From Ascaris suum (Eukaryota; Nematoda; Chromadorea; Rhabditida; Ascarididae), in assembly GCA_013433145.1 (NCBI GenBank), contig CM024188.1, forward strand, positions 992,001-1,056,000: a DNA stretch of 64,000 bases, written 5' to 3'. The position numbers and the translations under genes are program-made. Under the pieces are notes generated by a model. It saw nothing but the letters and a program-made list of their open reading frames with translations, was not told the origin of the DNA and did no database searches. Of the stretch, positions 36,965 through 48,974 are shown piece after piece. How positions within the stretch are numbered: position 1 is the first letter of the stretch; every line of letters starts with the position of its first letter.

Positions 36965-37330
36965 GCGCTACTGGTTTCTGAAACTTTGTTGCGACCGATC
37001 ACCAACTGTTGTGATTCTCGCAGCTGCGACGACGAAGAGTGAGGCCGAGTGTGGAACGTGAAGGCACACGAAGATAGTAGAAGTGGTTTATTGGGGAGCA
37101 CCATGCCTCCCATTCCGAGTAGAACAGTGAAGGGTGAAGGGTGACGAAGGAAGGCTGCCGATTTGAGAACTGACAAATGAAAACTGACGAATGAAGAAGA
37201 CTTACTCTGATGGGCTGAAGCCCGACTTGTATAGGCTCAAATACTGCCTGGGGCAGCGCAAAAGCACAAAAGTCGACCAATGGCATATATGATAAACAAT
37301 GAAAGAGAATCGATTATACCAGTAAAGGTG
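36965..37330 (-). mobile_element. LTR-like element end with primer-binding-site-like motif
   Basis: On the - strand there is a TATACAAG site, an AATAAA (37092-37087), and an end ACAACA. Two bases later follows TGGTGATCGGTCGCAAC (37004-36988). A TGG-starting motif just after an LTR is what a tRNA primer site looks like. It lies in the intron between the MOCS1A and MOCS1B exons. No gag or pol remains, and the 5' edge is not defined. Confidence 0.4.
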
Positions 37331-37933
37331 ATCACTATAGTGATAGATCGCAAATAGATACTTTGTTTGGCTCTTCAACGCCATACCCAATAAATTTATT
37401 AAGGTAACATTCTCTTCCCGGAATCAGCTCATCTTTCGTTGGTTATTAATTTTTGGTCCACATTTACTTTTTATTGCATATAGCATATTCCCTACTGCAG
37501 AACCACCTATTAGGAATAAGGATGTTGCCGCACATATATAGCAGTACAGATACGAAATTTACTATGCATATTCGCGTTCAGCGGGTTCCATGTAGAGAGG
37601 AACTGCGAAAGAATTTTTTTAAAAAATGTTATGACGGGGATAAAATTAACGAGTACGATGCATAAGTAAGAAAAATGAGCCGAAACTTTACATCATCTTC
37701 TAGTTGTTGCTCTTCAAGAGTGCTAGCGATCATGGGAAGTTTACATTTTCTGCGTAAATCACTTCTTAGTCCCCAACAAGGATGGTTAATGATGATATAT
37801 TGCATCTACAATATGTTCTCTTCCAAAGCTTGCCACACATTTACGGCTTGTGAGAAGAACTTGAAATGAAAATAACTTTTGCAATGAAAGTTTGGTCACT
37901 TCTGCCGAGGAATACAAGAAAGCTATTTTTAAG

Positions 37934-38082
37934 GGCAGCACATTAAACGTTTCACTCATACGTCAACGTGGAAATCGGTCGAGAAATTATCGCATGTGTG
38001 CGAAAGTGGTAAAGCAAGGATGGTCGACGTTACAGACAAAGCCGTCACGTCGCGAACCGCAATTGCGCAATGTATCCTCCAG
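37934..38082 (+). CDS. moc-5: MOCS1B exon 1 (linker and MoaC start)
   Basis: After CTATTTTTAAG it supplies two bases of a Gly codon, then [16 protein letters not shown] as linker and the MoaC start [16 protein letters not shown]. The donor GTGAAC follows CILQ. The 5' edge rests on phase and on a stop just upstream. Confidence 0.78.
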
Positions 38083-39549
38083 GTGAACACTTACTCGATC
38101 ACCCAAAAAAAGCTTGTCTCCTAGGTGGGGATACTGATGAGGAAAAATCCCGGAATGTTTAAGGCAAATCGTTGCTACCGAACTTTTCGTTTAGACTCAA
38201 TGAAACTACTTTGCTAATCACTGATCTTCAGAAAAACACCGCTCTTCCTAGCACATGCTCTGTTTTCCTTCGAAACTCATCAACCATCTCATTTCAGAAA
38301 TCAGTCGCTTTTTGTGATGATTTCAACGAAATCAGATCTGCACTTTTATTTTCCAACATATATAAGTGCCCGATCACTTCGCTTGCTCTCTTTCAACTTC
38401 ACTTGTGTGTATGCTGGGGTTGGCGACAGGTGGATTTGAACGCGGGGGGCCATGAGGCGGGAGAAGAGGGTTTTTGCTGCAAGTTAACCCCACGAGCCTC
38501 GAAGAATTTGCGTCCCGTGGCATTCTCTCTTTCTGAGGGAAGAAGACCAGCAATTCGCAAGTGGGAACCAACCTTAGTTTACACGCTTTACCTTATGTGT
38601 GGTACCAAACGAATAAATAATCAGGAGATGTGTTGTAATAGACTTCCTAGCTCAGGTGAACGCAGAGGTGATGAAAGCGATCGTACACAATGAACTAAAG
38701 AAAGGCGATGCAATTGGAGTGGCTCGCATTGCAGGAATACAGGCTGCAAAGCGAACTTCTGCGCTCATACCGTTATGTCATAACATCTTCATCAGCAACG
38801 TGAAAATCACCTTCCATCTAGACGAGGCAATCTATTTTAGCCTGGGCTTCTATCCAGATGCTTATATATTACGATTGGTCCAAAAATATTTGTGATGCAA
38901 CTATGCTTACGCTCTTGCCCATTCGTATTGAGAGATACAATTGGAATAATTGCAACGATGCGAGACAAATTGGGAATTATTTTAAGATGAAGGATTCATG
39001 CTATAATATTCGCCTTTACAGTTGTGACAGTTGTGGCTAACAATTAAATTTTAGATCAAGAATGTGGCGTAAAAATTCAAAATAACGGGGAGTTTCGATT
39101 TCGGGGATAGAATGGTATATTCACTAGAGTTATCTCTATTCGGTTATTTTCACCCATATAAATTCCACACATGTTTCGTCTCAGCTTTCTGCTTCCTTCC
39201 GAATCACATTTCTAACTTCTGCTTCATTAAGTTCATATGCGTTCAAAAGAATGTGACATTATTTAGGACTTAGAATTTGTCGATAATTCTGGATAGATAT
39301 ATGGATAAATCCAGATTATTCCGGTAATCGAGCGTAACAATAGTTTAGGTGAAAAATGAGGTGGTGATCCGTTCAGTGGTACGTACAAAGGCAGAAACCG
39401 GTGTGGAAATGGAAGCACTCACTGCAGTTACAGTGGCTGCACTTACGCTCTACGATATGTGCAAGGCGATAACTCACAATATGATCCTTTCTGATGTGCG
39501 CTTAATTGCTAAGAGCGGAGGAAAGCGAGATTTTGGGCGGTGTGAATGA
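37934..39549 (+). CDS. moc-5: MOCS1B / MoaC cyclic pyranopterin monophosphate synthase domain
   Basis: MoaC rearranges the MOCS1A product into cyclic pyranopterin monophosphate. Exons 37934-38082, 38656-38826 and 39349-39549 give about 173 residues. They read [20 protein letters not shown], then [26 protein letters not shown], then [24 protein letters not shown], and AKSGGKRDF before TGA. The residues matching E. coli Lys51 (KGD), His77 (LCH), Asp128 and Lys131 (YDMCK) are kept. The first exon has no suitable ATG before the domain and starts in phase 2-of-3, which fits splicing from the MOCS1A exon at 35403 to give a fusion of about 547 residues. The second intron has a GC donor. No nearby AATAAA was found. 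Confidence 0.94.
38405..38575 (-). repeat. Possible tRNA-derived SINE remnant
   Basis: On the - strand an A-box-like GGCTCGTGGGGTTAAC (38498-38483) is followed 41 bases later by a B-box-like GCGTTCAAATCC (38443-38432). The patch is GC-rich against AT-rich flanks. It sits in a MOCS1B intron. Confidence 0.3.
38656..38826 (+). CDS. moc-5: MOCS1B exon 2 with GC donor
   Basis: Fifty-seven codons after [26 protein letters not shown] to VKITFHLDE. The family spacing requires the end at 38826, where the intron starts GC rather than GT. Confidence 0.87.
39349..39549 (+). CDS. moc-5: MOCS1B exon 3 (terminal)
   Basis: After [26 protein letters not shown] through [10 protein letters not shown] and [19 protein letters not shown] with TGA. 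It carries the Glu, Asp and Lys of the MoaC active site. Confidence 0.95.
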   Translation: MKNEVVIRSVVRTKAETGVEMEALTAVTVAALTLYDMCKAITHNMILSDVRLIAKSGGKRDFGRCE

Positions 39550-41961
39550 AAATCGATGAAGGCTTCAGCGTTATAATGCTTCCATGTTATCAACTATATT
39601 CGATCCTTTTGCATTCGTCATTGATGTCAGTAAACTTTGAACTGCAAGTGAACTTCAGCGTCCACCAAAAGTTAAAGTGATCGGTGTATTTGAGGAAGTT
39701 TAACTGACCAGCAAATTTTAACTATCAAACATAGAACGTTGCTAAAGAGTTTTCATTATCTCACGGCACTTTTTAGAGTTAAGTAACTGTTATTGAATTC
39801 TGCACCAGAAGGTAAGTTAGAAAATACTTTCTTCTACGGAGTTATACGGTACTTCACTTTTGGAACCTTCCATACACCTCAAAATCTGAAGTTTTGTTGC
39901 ACTTTGGATGCTGTCTTGAAATGGGACTTTAAGAGGTGAGTTAGGACGTGCTCTCGTTCCCAAGATCAAGCAAAACTCAAATTTTATGAAGTTTACCTAC
40001 TGTCAACCATACGAAAATTGATTGTCAGGTAGTGTCTTTATACTGCTTCTGAAGAAAAGAAAGATTCTTTTACCTTCTCGTCTTCTTTATAAGAAACCAT
40101 CCTGATATCCGATAACTTCGCCATGAAAAAGCCATACGGTGTGGTGTTTGCTGAGTAGAATTTACCCTAGTTTGTCTTTGACTTCTAATAATATTCTCAT
40201 GGGCTTCCGGTTAGCACAAAAGAGCTACAGCTTTACATCAAGAAGAAGAGGAAATTACTCACTGATTACTTGGGGTGCTTTCTTTGTGACATATTCACAA
40301 CACTAAACGGCGACGTCCTACTTCAGGTTATTTTAAGTATTCGTTAAGAACAAAGCTACGCTCCATTGTGCAAAGGCCATCTTTCTTCGGTTAAATTTGA
40401 AAAATCGGGTAAGAGTATACAAAGGCACCAAGTCCTACTAACTTCGAAAGGGGTTGCAGTGCTCGACATAATCTTAGCTTGACCTAATATCAATTCCATC
40501 CTCTGACTAAGTGCAAAAAATCCATGAAAAAATTGTATAGGTAATGCTGATTTGCATCAGTTACAGAAATGATGAAGTGAACGTTCATTGAGTGTAAATT
40601 CACGGGCGATTTTCCGACGCAAAATTCGAGATTAATTTATGAGCAATCATAGCGTAAAATAAACTATATATAGAGGAATACATCGAAATAAACTAAGAAG
40701 TTGCCATTTCATTAAAAAAAATAACAAAAGTAATAAAACGCTGAAGCAATAAATAAACGAAAAAAAATGAATTGCCATAAAAAATCGCCCAAAAAATATT
40801 AGCCTAAGCAATCGATCGATATGTTAAGCAAACACCTCATTATTGTTCATAATAGAAGTTGATAATGTTTTTATGATGCTCGAATCAATAATCGTATAAA
40901 TGAAGTTCAAATAGACACAAATTTACAATTGTCGAATATAGCGATGAACATCACTTTGCAAAGCAGAAATTAGCACATACAAATGATTGACTGAAGCAAT
41001 CCGAAACAAACTCATCAAAAAAAAGCGTTTTTAACTTATTGATGCTTTATAGATAGTCCCATATATGCAGCAAATGCTTAGAAAAGTTCGTTTTCTTTTT
41101 TTTCGCAGTATTATTATTCGTTTAAAGAAAGACCGAGAGAAGAGAGAATTACAAACACTCTTTTTTGTATGTAGCTAAGAGCCGAACACAGGAGGAAATG
41201 AGAAGAGGGTGGGAAAAGGAGGGGCGAGAGCATCGGTTCCACGTGAGCAATATTGTGAAATAAACGAATACGTTATATGGAAAAGACACGAGATTTCACT
41301 TTTTTTTTAAAGATTCAAAAAAATTTTCTTCATCGAAACGGAATAGAACTACTCTTTCACTGAAAAAAAAAACCTAAAGAGTTCGTTACTTACAATTTAA
41401 AAAAAAGATTTCCCAATTAAACAATAGTAGAGATCGATGGTGCATTCGCACCAATTTGGCAACCGTCTTCAGTGAGGGGAATATGTGAGATATAGACGTG
41501 TTTTCCTTCTTGAAAGAACAGTATAGATAACTATAATCGTTATTTAAAGATAGGCCAAAATCGACGTACTGATTTATTCTTCGCTTTCAGCGCTCTGAAA
41601 ATTCATCTGTATAGAGAGGTTTTACCTAATGCGTTCACTTTGCCCTGCCCAGAATGCTCTTGCAAGATAAGCAATTTTTATGAATATCCTGTTTTTTGGA
41701 AGGGGAAAATTCTAAAAACCCTGTTCTGTTGAATGGAACAAAAAAAAAACAGAAAGCTTTAGAAAAACGCAGATAAAAAAGGAAAGCAAGTGTTCAAGCC
41801 AAGTGAACACTTCGTAAGCACCAACGCGTAAGGCGACCGTTGAACATTCCACTGTAGTAGAGGGACTGTGCGCTGAAGAGCGATGCCATCATCTCACCGA
41901 TCGGGCGATAAATGATTGCCCTGATAGCACAGCGTTGATCAACCGGCCATGATCGACCCGA
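39550..41961. other. Intergenic, convergent 3' ends
   Basis: Between the + strand MOCS1 end and a - strand terminal exon. AT-rich from 40600 on. The shift to higher GC at 41810 marks the approach to the - strand exon. No gene recognised. Confidence 0.5.
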
Positions 41962-42189
41962 TCAAGAATGCTGAGCGTTGGATAATTTCAGTTCACGAAG
42001 CTTTTGCAAATTGCGCATACGCATAGCGACCAGAGTGACATAGAGGATGGCCATCAGTAGCAGAAGTACGCCCAGAACAGCAAGCACGATCGTCTCCAAG
42101 TGGAACATCACTGAAGCGGAAGCGGGTTGTGGTGAGATGTGGTTGGTAGCTAGTTGCGTTGATTCGAGGCCACGCTCGACGATCACGCT
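41962..42189 (-). CDS. Terminal exon encoding a transmembrane segment (partial gene)
   Basis: Reads SVIVERGLESTQLATNHISP, then a hydrophobic run from LETIVLAVLGVLLLLMAILY to VTLVAM, then a basic tail MRNLQKLRELKLSNAQHS and TGA. This is the C-terminus of a single-pass membrane protein with a short cytoplasmic tail. The acceptor GTGCAG before 42189 is the best in-phase choice, and the frame closes at 42213. The GC-rich stretch 42214-42370 is open in other frames and may hold another exon. I do not recognise the family. Confidence 0.6.
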   Translation of the reverse strand, partial: SVIVERGLESTQLATNHISPQPASASVMFHLETIVLAVLGVLLLLMAILYVTLVAMRMRNLQKLRELKLSNAQHS

Positions 42190-44944
42190 CTGCACAACGC
42201 TGATGCGCCTTCAAAGGGATCGCCGTTGGCTGGTTTTCGACTAATGGTCGTGACAAAGAGGCATGCGGCGCGTGCCCAGCAACGCATTGCCTGCAGCCAC
42301 GTCCGATACTAGTGGGACGTGTGCGCACTTGTCCAGCTCCACAGCTGTCTGTCCTTTCGACCAGTTAAAAAAAAACACCGACTTTGGCTGCTATACATCT
42401 ATACCAACCGCAATATGTGTCTTTTCCCTGATATTGCCCCAAAAAAATTTTGTTTTCAAAGATGTTTTCCTCGTAAACTGATGTTAATACTACTTCTGGT
42501 TTTTAAAATGCCGCCTTTGATTGTACCTGATAGTTTTCGGAACGAAAAACGTTGTCGAGGCATAGCCCAGTCCTCGCAAGTGAAAAACAATACTTTTTAA
42601 TGCTTTAGTAAACATCAGTAGAATTTGTTCTCCCACAAACACCATACTCTCTGTGGGTCTCTTTGTCCGTTGGTGCAGTGGTCACTGTTACAAAATTCGC
42701 TGGTCTGTAATGTAGATTACAAGTTGACCTCCTCTACCATATTTAGTGCTATTCGATCAATATTAAAAAGAGCTGTAGACATTTAAAAATTCTAAAATAG
42801 TACATTGTGCATCGGCCTAATTTTCAACTTACACCGACCTGTTCATAGAATGATGGAACTTTTGTAGACGGTTTGCAAGAACAGTTGAAATATGAAAGCG
42901 TTATCCCGCATACTTTGTATTTTGTTGGTAATTTGTGAAAGTGGTTGGCCACATGAGCAGAATGCAAAGGTGCATATTGTGCTAACGCCACTAGTGTCCT
43001 TCTCCACTTGTTCTTCTAAAATTCGTTTTCCCAACAGAAACGCATCCACTGACCGATGAGAGCTTTATGTATTATTAGTCTTCTCCTGATCGGAAACCCC
43101 AGGTACCCTAGTAAATAACATCCAATATAAGCTGATGGCAAGAAATACATAATCGTACCAATGGTAAGCAGTTTCCATACACCTTTCTCTTCTGGCTTAC
43201 TAGAACCTAAAGGATTTTTTTTTTTGTAGAATTCCTCCTCTCATAGATGCATTATTTTGGGCTTGCTGTGCATTGTGCTCTTAGTGAGTATGCACTTTGC
43301 ATCTGGCAGATTCAATTCATTAAACCTCCAACACAATTAATGTCTACTCCTCCAGAGAGAAATAAATTCGCAATCGCTCGTTTATAAATGAAATTAAACC
43401 AAAATGGCAAATTTTCACACATATTCTCGAATCAGCCCTAAACGATCGACACTTGCGGTTTTCTTAATCGCTGTAGTATATCTCGAATTCCTGTAAATCT
43501 TTTTCTAGTTTTTCTCTGCGCTATAATTGCAAATTTGGATTTCTGTCAATTTTACCTCTGATGCGGATCGTTTTCAACACTTGAGAATATCGTCATCACG
43601 CTGCGATCCAATGACTTTCTCGTAAATACACTATTCCACGCGTCGTTCGTCGATGAATTCTAAGCAGACATTCCGTTATTACTGGCGACACAAGATTTGT
43701 TCTGGTGTTGTGGTTATGCTTATTACATCGTACCGCTTCATCTCGATTATACACAGTGGATTTGGCTCAGCCCCTTTATTAGTGTGAAACTCACGTCAAA
43801 TAACGCACAGCTGTGAATTTCCAAACCCTTTTTTCACTCCGTATGTTGATCGCTGCAACGTAGTGTAATTGCACTTATAATTACTCATTTTCACGGCGAA
43901 GAGACATATTAAAAATGACTGATGGCGACAGTTCGTTTGCATCTACGTGCTGTGAGAGCTACTGCGCGCTAATATTACTCTCCGAGACCCCTCTTTTTTG
44001 CTGCCATAAAGAAATGTTTAGATTTTATTGCAAATTGTTTTTCCTTGGCTCTTTGCAGGAAGGGATAACTAACATTACTCTTTTCACATTTTCTTTCGAT
44101 TGATAAAGGATATTCGAATCAGATGGTCTTGCGTTCATCACGAAAGTAGGCTGAAGAAAACTTTCACCTCAACAAATTAACTAGGTGGAATTCGTTATGC
44201 ACATGTACAACGTCGTTGATCTCCAAAAAGTACGTAACATGCGATGTGTACGCGATTTCAGGCTCTAAAACTTGTCTCATAAGCAGACGATATTAGAAAA
44301 GTTGAAGTGTCGAAACGATACCAGGTGTATGTTGCCACTCTACTATATTCTGGAGACTAAAATCGATCGAGTTGAGATCTCAGAAATATGCAATCATTGC
44401 CGCGGAGATGAAGGAATCAGGTAATATTGTGCTATTTGAAATAGATCCCTTCACGCAGTACACATATATCGAGTGTGCAGAGCTCAATAGTGCTTTCTCA
44501 CTTAAAACCACTCTATAGCTGTCTGTTCTTAGGGCACTCTGGTATCATGTCCCTAGATTTCCACAAAATGGCTATCCCATACTAATAAAATCAGTGTCGA
44601 AAATTGACGGTCACCCCTCTACAATTCGAAAAGCAGTACATAATGCTGTGGCCGTGTTGAGCATAACCTTGACAAAGGCTACCGAGAAATTTCTACAATT
44701 CAATGAATAAATTATGTATAGCTTCAAAATTATCGCAATCGCTGTGAAGGAACGAGGAGAAAAATGTTGCATGGAAGAGTGACCACCTCTAAGAGATTAT
44801 TTCACTGGATATGCTCTAATGCGCAAATTTCGATCGTCTAGGGTTGACCGAATATTCGAAAATAAAGTTTATGGTATATTTGCTTAGCTTGAGATTCATG
44901 TATAAGTTGCTTCTCCGAATGTGATCGTAACTGCATTAGACAGC

Positions 44945-45115
44945 AGCAATTGCACACAGACAAACACACACAAACATAATACACAATACACGAACACACA
45001 AACATAAACATACACACACGCGCACACACAGACACACACACACATGCACATATTCACACAAGGGCACATATACGTCCACATACGCGCACAGGTACGCACA
45101 CAAATGCAGACGTGC
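44945..45115. repeat. Irregular (CA)n microsatellite
   Basis: ACACACA units with interruptions such as ACATACAC. Cys/Val-rich open frames through it are artefacts. Confidence 0.93.
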
Positions 45116-48100
45116 ACTCGTAAATTAAAAAGTAATGTCCATCGCCTTACTGAACTGTCAAGAACCGATGATTTGCTAAAATACGAGCAGAAAACTGAAC
45201 GATTTTCGAGCTAAACGTGATGAAAATTGTGTATAGCTGTGGGAAAATAATTGCACTCGTTCGCAGTAAAGCATGCAGTCAAACGGAGGCGTGGATGAGT
45301 ACGATTACGTCTTGAAGAATGCATTTTGAAGAATGAAGACTGAAGAAAGAATGGAGGCACAGAAGAGTGGAAATTCGCAACGAAATTGTTCAGAGTGTGA
45401 ACCGTTTCGCATCCAGCCCATATCTCTCATTTCCTGGAGCAGTAGCTATGGCTTATTCAAATGTGATGAAATCTGGTAGAACTGGATCTTCGAAGACACT
45501 AAATACCAATCGAAATTTGATATTCTCACTGCAGTCCCTCCTCCAACAGACGACGAAAATCTTGAATGCACATTCTTTCTTATCAATAGTCCGGATACCA
45601 GGACGTAGTGAATTTTGGATTTGAGAGTAGCGATAGCGCATTAACTGGTGCACTAAAGAGTTTACCAAAACAATGCCCAACTCCCCTCTCCCTCGTTTTC
45701 CTCGCTGTCCAGCTTTGCACGTTGCTAAGCATCACTTTGAGAGATACATCAGCTTGACCGCTTTTTCAAAGGCGTTCATCGTTTTCGGTGAGGGCGAAGT
45801 GGGTGGAGAGGGTGAACGGTAATCAGCGGATGGATGCAGCGATTTTGTTTAGTAAACTGCTTTCACATAATTAAGCTCAGCATCCTCGGAAACGGAAGCC
45901 TGCCAGTTTTCAGTGCATTTGGATCACTCGGCGGTTCTTCTTCCACTTTTCCTATTATTTCAAGCTAGCCTCAAATAGGTTGTAAGCTTTAAAAAATTTC
46001 TATTTTTAGAGCAGTTTTAGCATTGGTTAATTATAGTATGCGGGCAACATAGGATATCAGTGAAACTCTAACGCAATTTCAAAGGATGACTTAGAAAAAG
46101 AAACCAACCAAAATTTGAAGTACAACGATTTGGCTTGGTCCATCCACACGACGTAAGAGGGTGGCTGGAAATAATCTATTTTAATCAACTGGTCAATATC
46201 GTCGATTCCATATGCAACTGCATCATACCTCCACTCGCATAAAAACCTCGTTGACGACTGGTTTCAGGCCAATAAAATCATTTCATTTCAAAGGGAAAAT
46301 GAGTCGCTCTGCATGGTGTGATGTTCGATCATTCTTGAACATTCACTGTCCACGATTAATGAATGTAACGAGTTCGTGAAGTCGGTGGTTTTCGTGTCCA
46401 TAAGAGGTTGATGTCTGGGACCAAAGAACAGTCGCCTCATTAACCATTTATGATTATGAACCTCACGGATGTTGCACGGGTTTTTTCGAAAAGTGCATCA
46501 TAATTACTCATTCATTAGAATTATTAGAATTGTGTTTAGAATCGACTGAATAATGCAGAGGAAATTTAAATTTTGTAGCTAAAACTATGTTTTGTCCATC
46601 ACTTCTAAATGAATAGTTGCTTGAATCCCGTCGGACTAAAAGAGACAAGAGTCGATATACGATGTTGTTGGGAAAGAAGATTTGAAAATATCTAAAGTTG
46701 GGAAAGATAAAAGTTGTTGGGAAAGATAGAAATTTTTTTAACGCATCGAAAGCGAGGAAGGATCATGATCATCCGATAGATCGTCTTGGCCCTCTCATGT
46801 TGTGCTGATTATATTATATGCTTGAGTGGTGCTGCGTGTACTGGCAATCGCTGTTCAAGGGGAATCCGACCTGTTCCTAACGATTATCTCAGCGTAATTG
46901 GCTTCACCATGAAAGTGAAAACTTCAGCAAGATCAGTTACAGCTCATGTCTATTATAAGACGCTTCACCTTTCCACATGTCATGTTAAATTTGGCATTCA
47001 GTGCTCAATTCTTAGGTGAATGATGAAGCGGAAATTAGGAGGCATTGCTCTTTTCAGATAAGCGTTCCCAAAAGAACGAACAACGAAAGTGGCACTTGTT
47101 TACCTTCAAATGCATACAAATGTAAGTGAAATATTTGTGGAACAAATTAGGTCAACACATACAATCGCACCATTTTTAATCTTTGCATCGCATAAAGCTC
47201 ATTTTCAGACGGAAATCATCTAAATCGTCAAACGATCAACTAGGCAATACATTCGTTATAAAATTCTGTACACATAATTTACATTAACGGTAAAACTCAT
47301 ATCGTTTTTGTAGTCCTTCTAAGGGACGATGAATCATGGGAAAATTTCAAGACCGGACAGTAAAAAAAAGAAAAAAACCGTTGAAGTGAACAACAAAGCA
47401 GTAGCCGAGCATCAACATCTCTCTACTTGGCACAATCATGGAAAATATCGAAGCGCTCGACTACAGCGAGGAAGTGTTTAAGAAGAAGTGAAATGAGGCG
47501 AATTCGAAAGGAAGACTGCTGAAGAGCTACAAGTGGCGATCAACGAGTGAGTATTGCCACCGGCATCCCTCAGTTCTGACACTCATGTTGCGCTATTGAG
47601 AGTGAATGCTCAGGGGCATCTTTCACGTACGAACATATCGCACACTCGAGACAAAGCGTTTCCGATGAAACATTATGCTTCCGTGCCCGACTGAACACCA
47701 TTCTCTTCATCTGGCTTCTTCAGAGGGGTCATCTCTTGCCCTGTTGCTGTCGCTGTTGAACGACGACCAGGTTTTCTAAATAGGTTTACTGTCTGAGGTT
47801 TAATTAATTTATGCTGATGTTTCATCTCTTTTATTAACAATAACCTATGAGCCTCAAAAATAACACGTCCAATTTAATAATTCATAACGGCTTCTTCACC
47901 TTTCTTAGCGCTAATTTATCTTATTTACTGCTCTTTCTCTTGGCAGAAAGATGACATTCTCGTACTTGTACTCTTGCAAAGCCAGTTGAATCTTAGCTTA
48001 ATTATTTTTGAGCAAGTGCACCCAATAGTTCGCTTTTGATCTAAAAAATCAGCTCAATAACTTGATGAGCATTTTCCGTTTCAGAGAGTGTGGAAGGGAG

Positions 48101-48350
48101 AGCTGAGGAAAAGAATAAAATTAAATAATTAATTTTGTTCTATGTTCTCAACAGTCATATATGGTTATACATTCGAAGTAATGTTGCGCGAAATAGGAGA
48201 GAGCAATTTTGTTTTACCGTTGAAAACAGCAAAATTTCGCTATATCCATGTGCAAACCGACAACCGTTTGGTGAAATCAACTTTGCTACATGCTTTCCTG
48301 TTGAATGAGATTTTGTTCGTCGTCTCTTTCCCACTCCACTTACCCGATCA

Positions 48351-48363
48351 CCCCCCCCCCCCC
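48351..48363. repeat. C homopolymer, 13 bases, in a C-rich tract
   Basis: Followed by CCTCC and CTTCC units to about 48390. Confidence 0.9.
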
Positions 48364-48898
48364 ACCTCCCCCTCCTTCCTCCTCCACTTCCCGACAAATC
48401 GCTCTATGTGTTCCCGATCGAAGATTCCTTTATGGAGATCCCAATTCAGAGAGCAATTTCTGCACTTTCAGCGTTGCACCGACTACTCTTGAAGCAGATC
48501 GTTGTCATGAATAACTGCAGGAAATAAGCTACCGCCATTTATCCGAGCGTTTATCCAAGCCTTTCTATCTATTTTTCGCTCATTTCCTTTTTTTTCCTTT
48601 TCCCTTTCGTTCCTTTTCCTTTCTCCGCAGCTAATAAGTGTCGGCAGTTTCGAATTCCAACTTAGCAAATCGAAAGTCATAGAAATGCTCAAGTATGAGA
48701 ACGCAGAAAACTAGTTTCAAGCTACGGAAATTTCGCGAAGTTCATTTGAATTTCATTTACTGAAAGATGAAAATTTTCTGCAAACTAGAAGGAGAATGTC
48801 ATTGAACTATTTGTATTTTCACCTTTTCCGCATGAAGATCCCGACCACTTTTTATTCCATAAATAAACGCGGAGAATTTCATTAAGTTTAGTTCGAAT

Positions 48899-48904
48899 TT
48901 TATT
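48899..48904 (-). terminator. Polyadenylation signal of the Ser/Thr/Glu-rich membrane protein gene
   Basis: AATAAA on the - strand, 71 bases after the stop codon. A second lies at 48851-48856. Confidence 0.55.
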
Positions 48905-48974
48905 GCAAATTCATCTCTATAATCGAACCTCTTAACATAGTGATCGTTTCAAGTGTGTTAAATTAAGTGAACAC

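Larger units (their letters stand above)
42371..48898. other. Intergenic or intronic region without confident exons
   Basis: AT-rich. Contains a CA repeat (44945-45115) and a C run (48351-48363). A coding-like but stop-broken + strand patch lies at 47340-47575. Exons of the - strand membrane protein ending at 41962 should lie here or further right, but I could not identify them. Confidence 0.4.

Noticed and set aside
38172..38693. 173-codon + strand frame between MOCS1B exons
   Set aside because: Lies in an intron and runs into the next MOCS1B exon in the wrong frame. It includes the SINE-like patch and has no homology I recognise.
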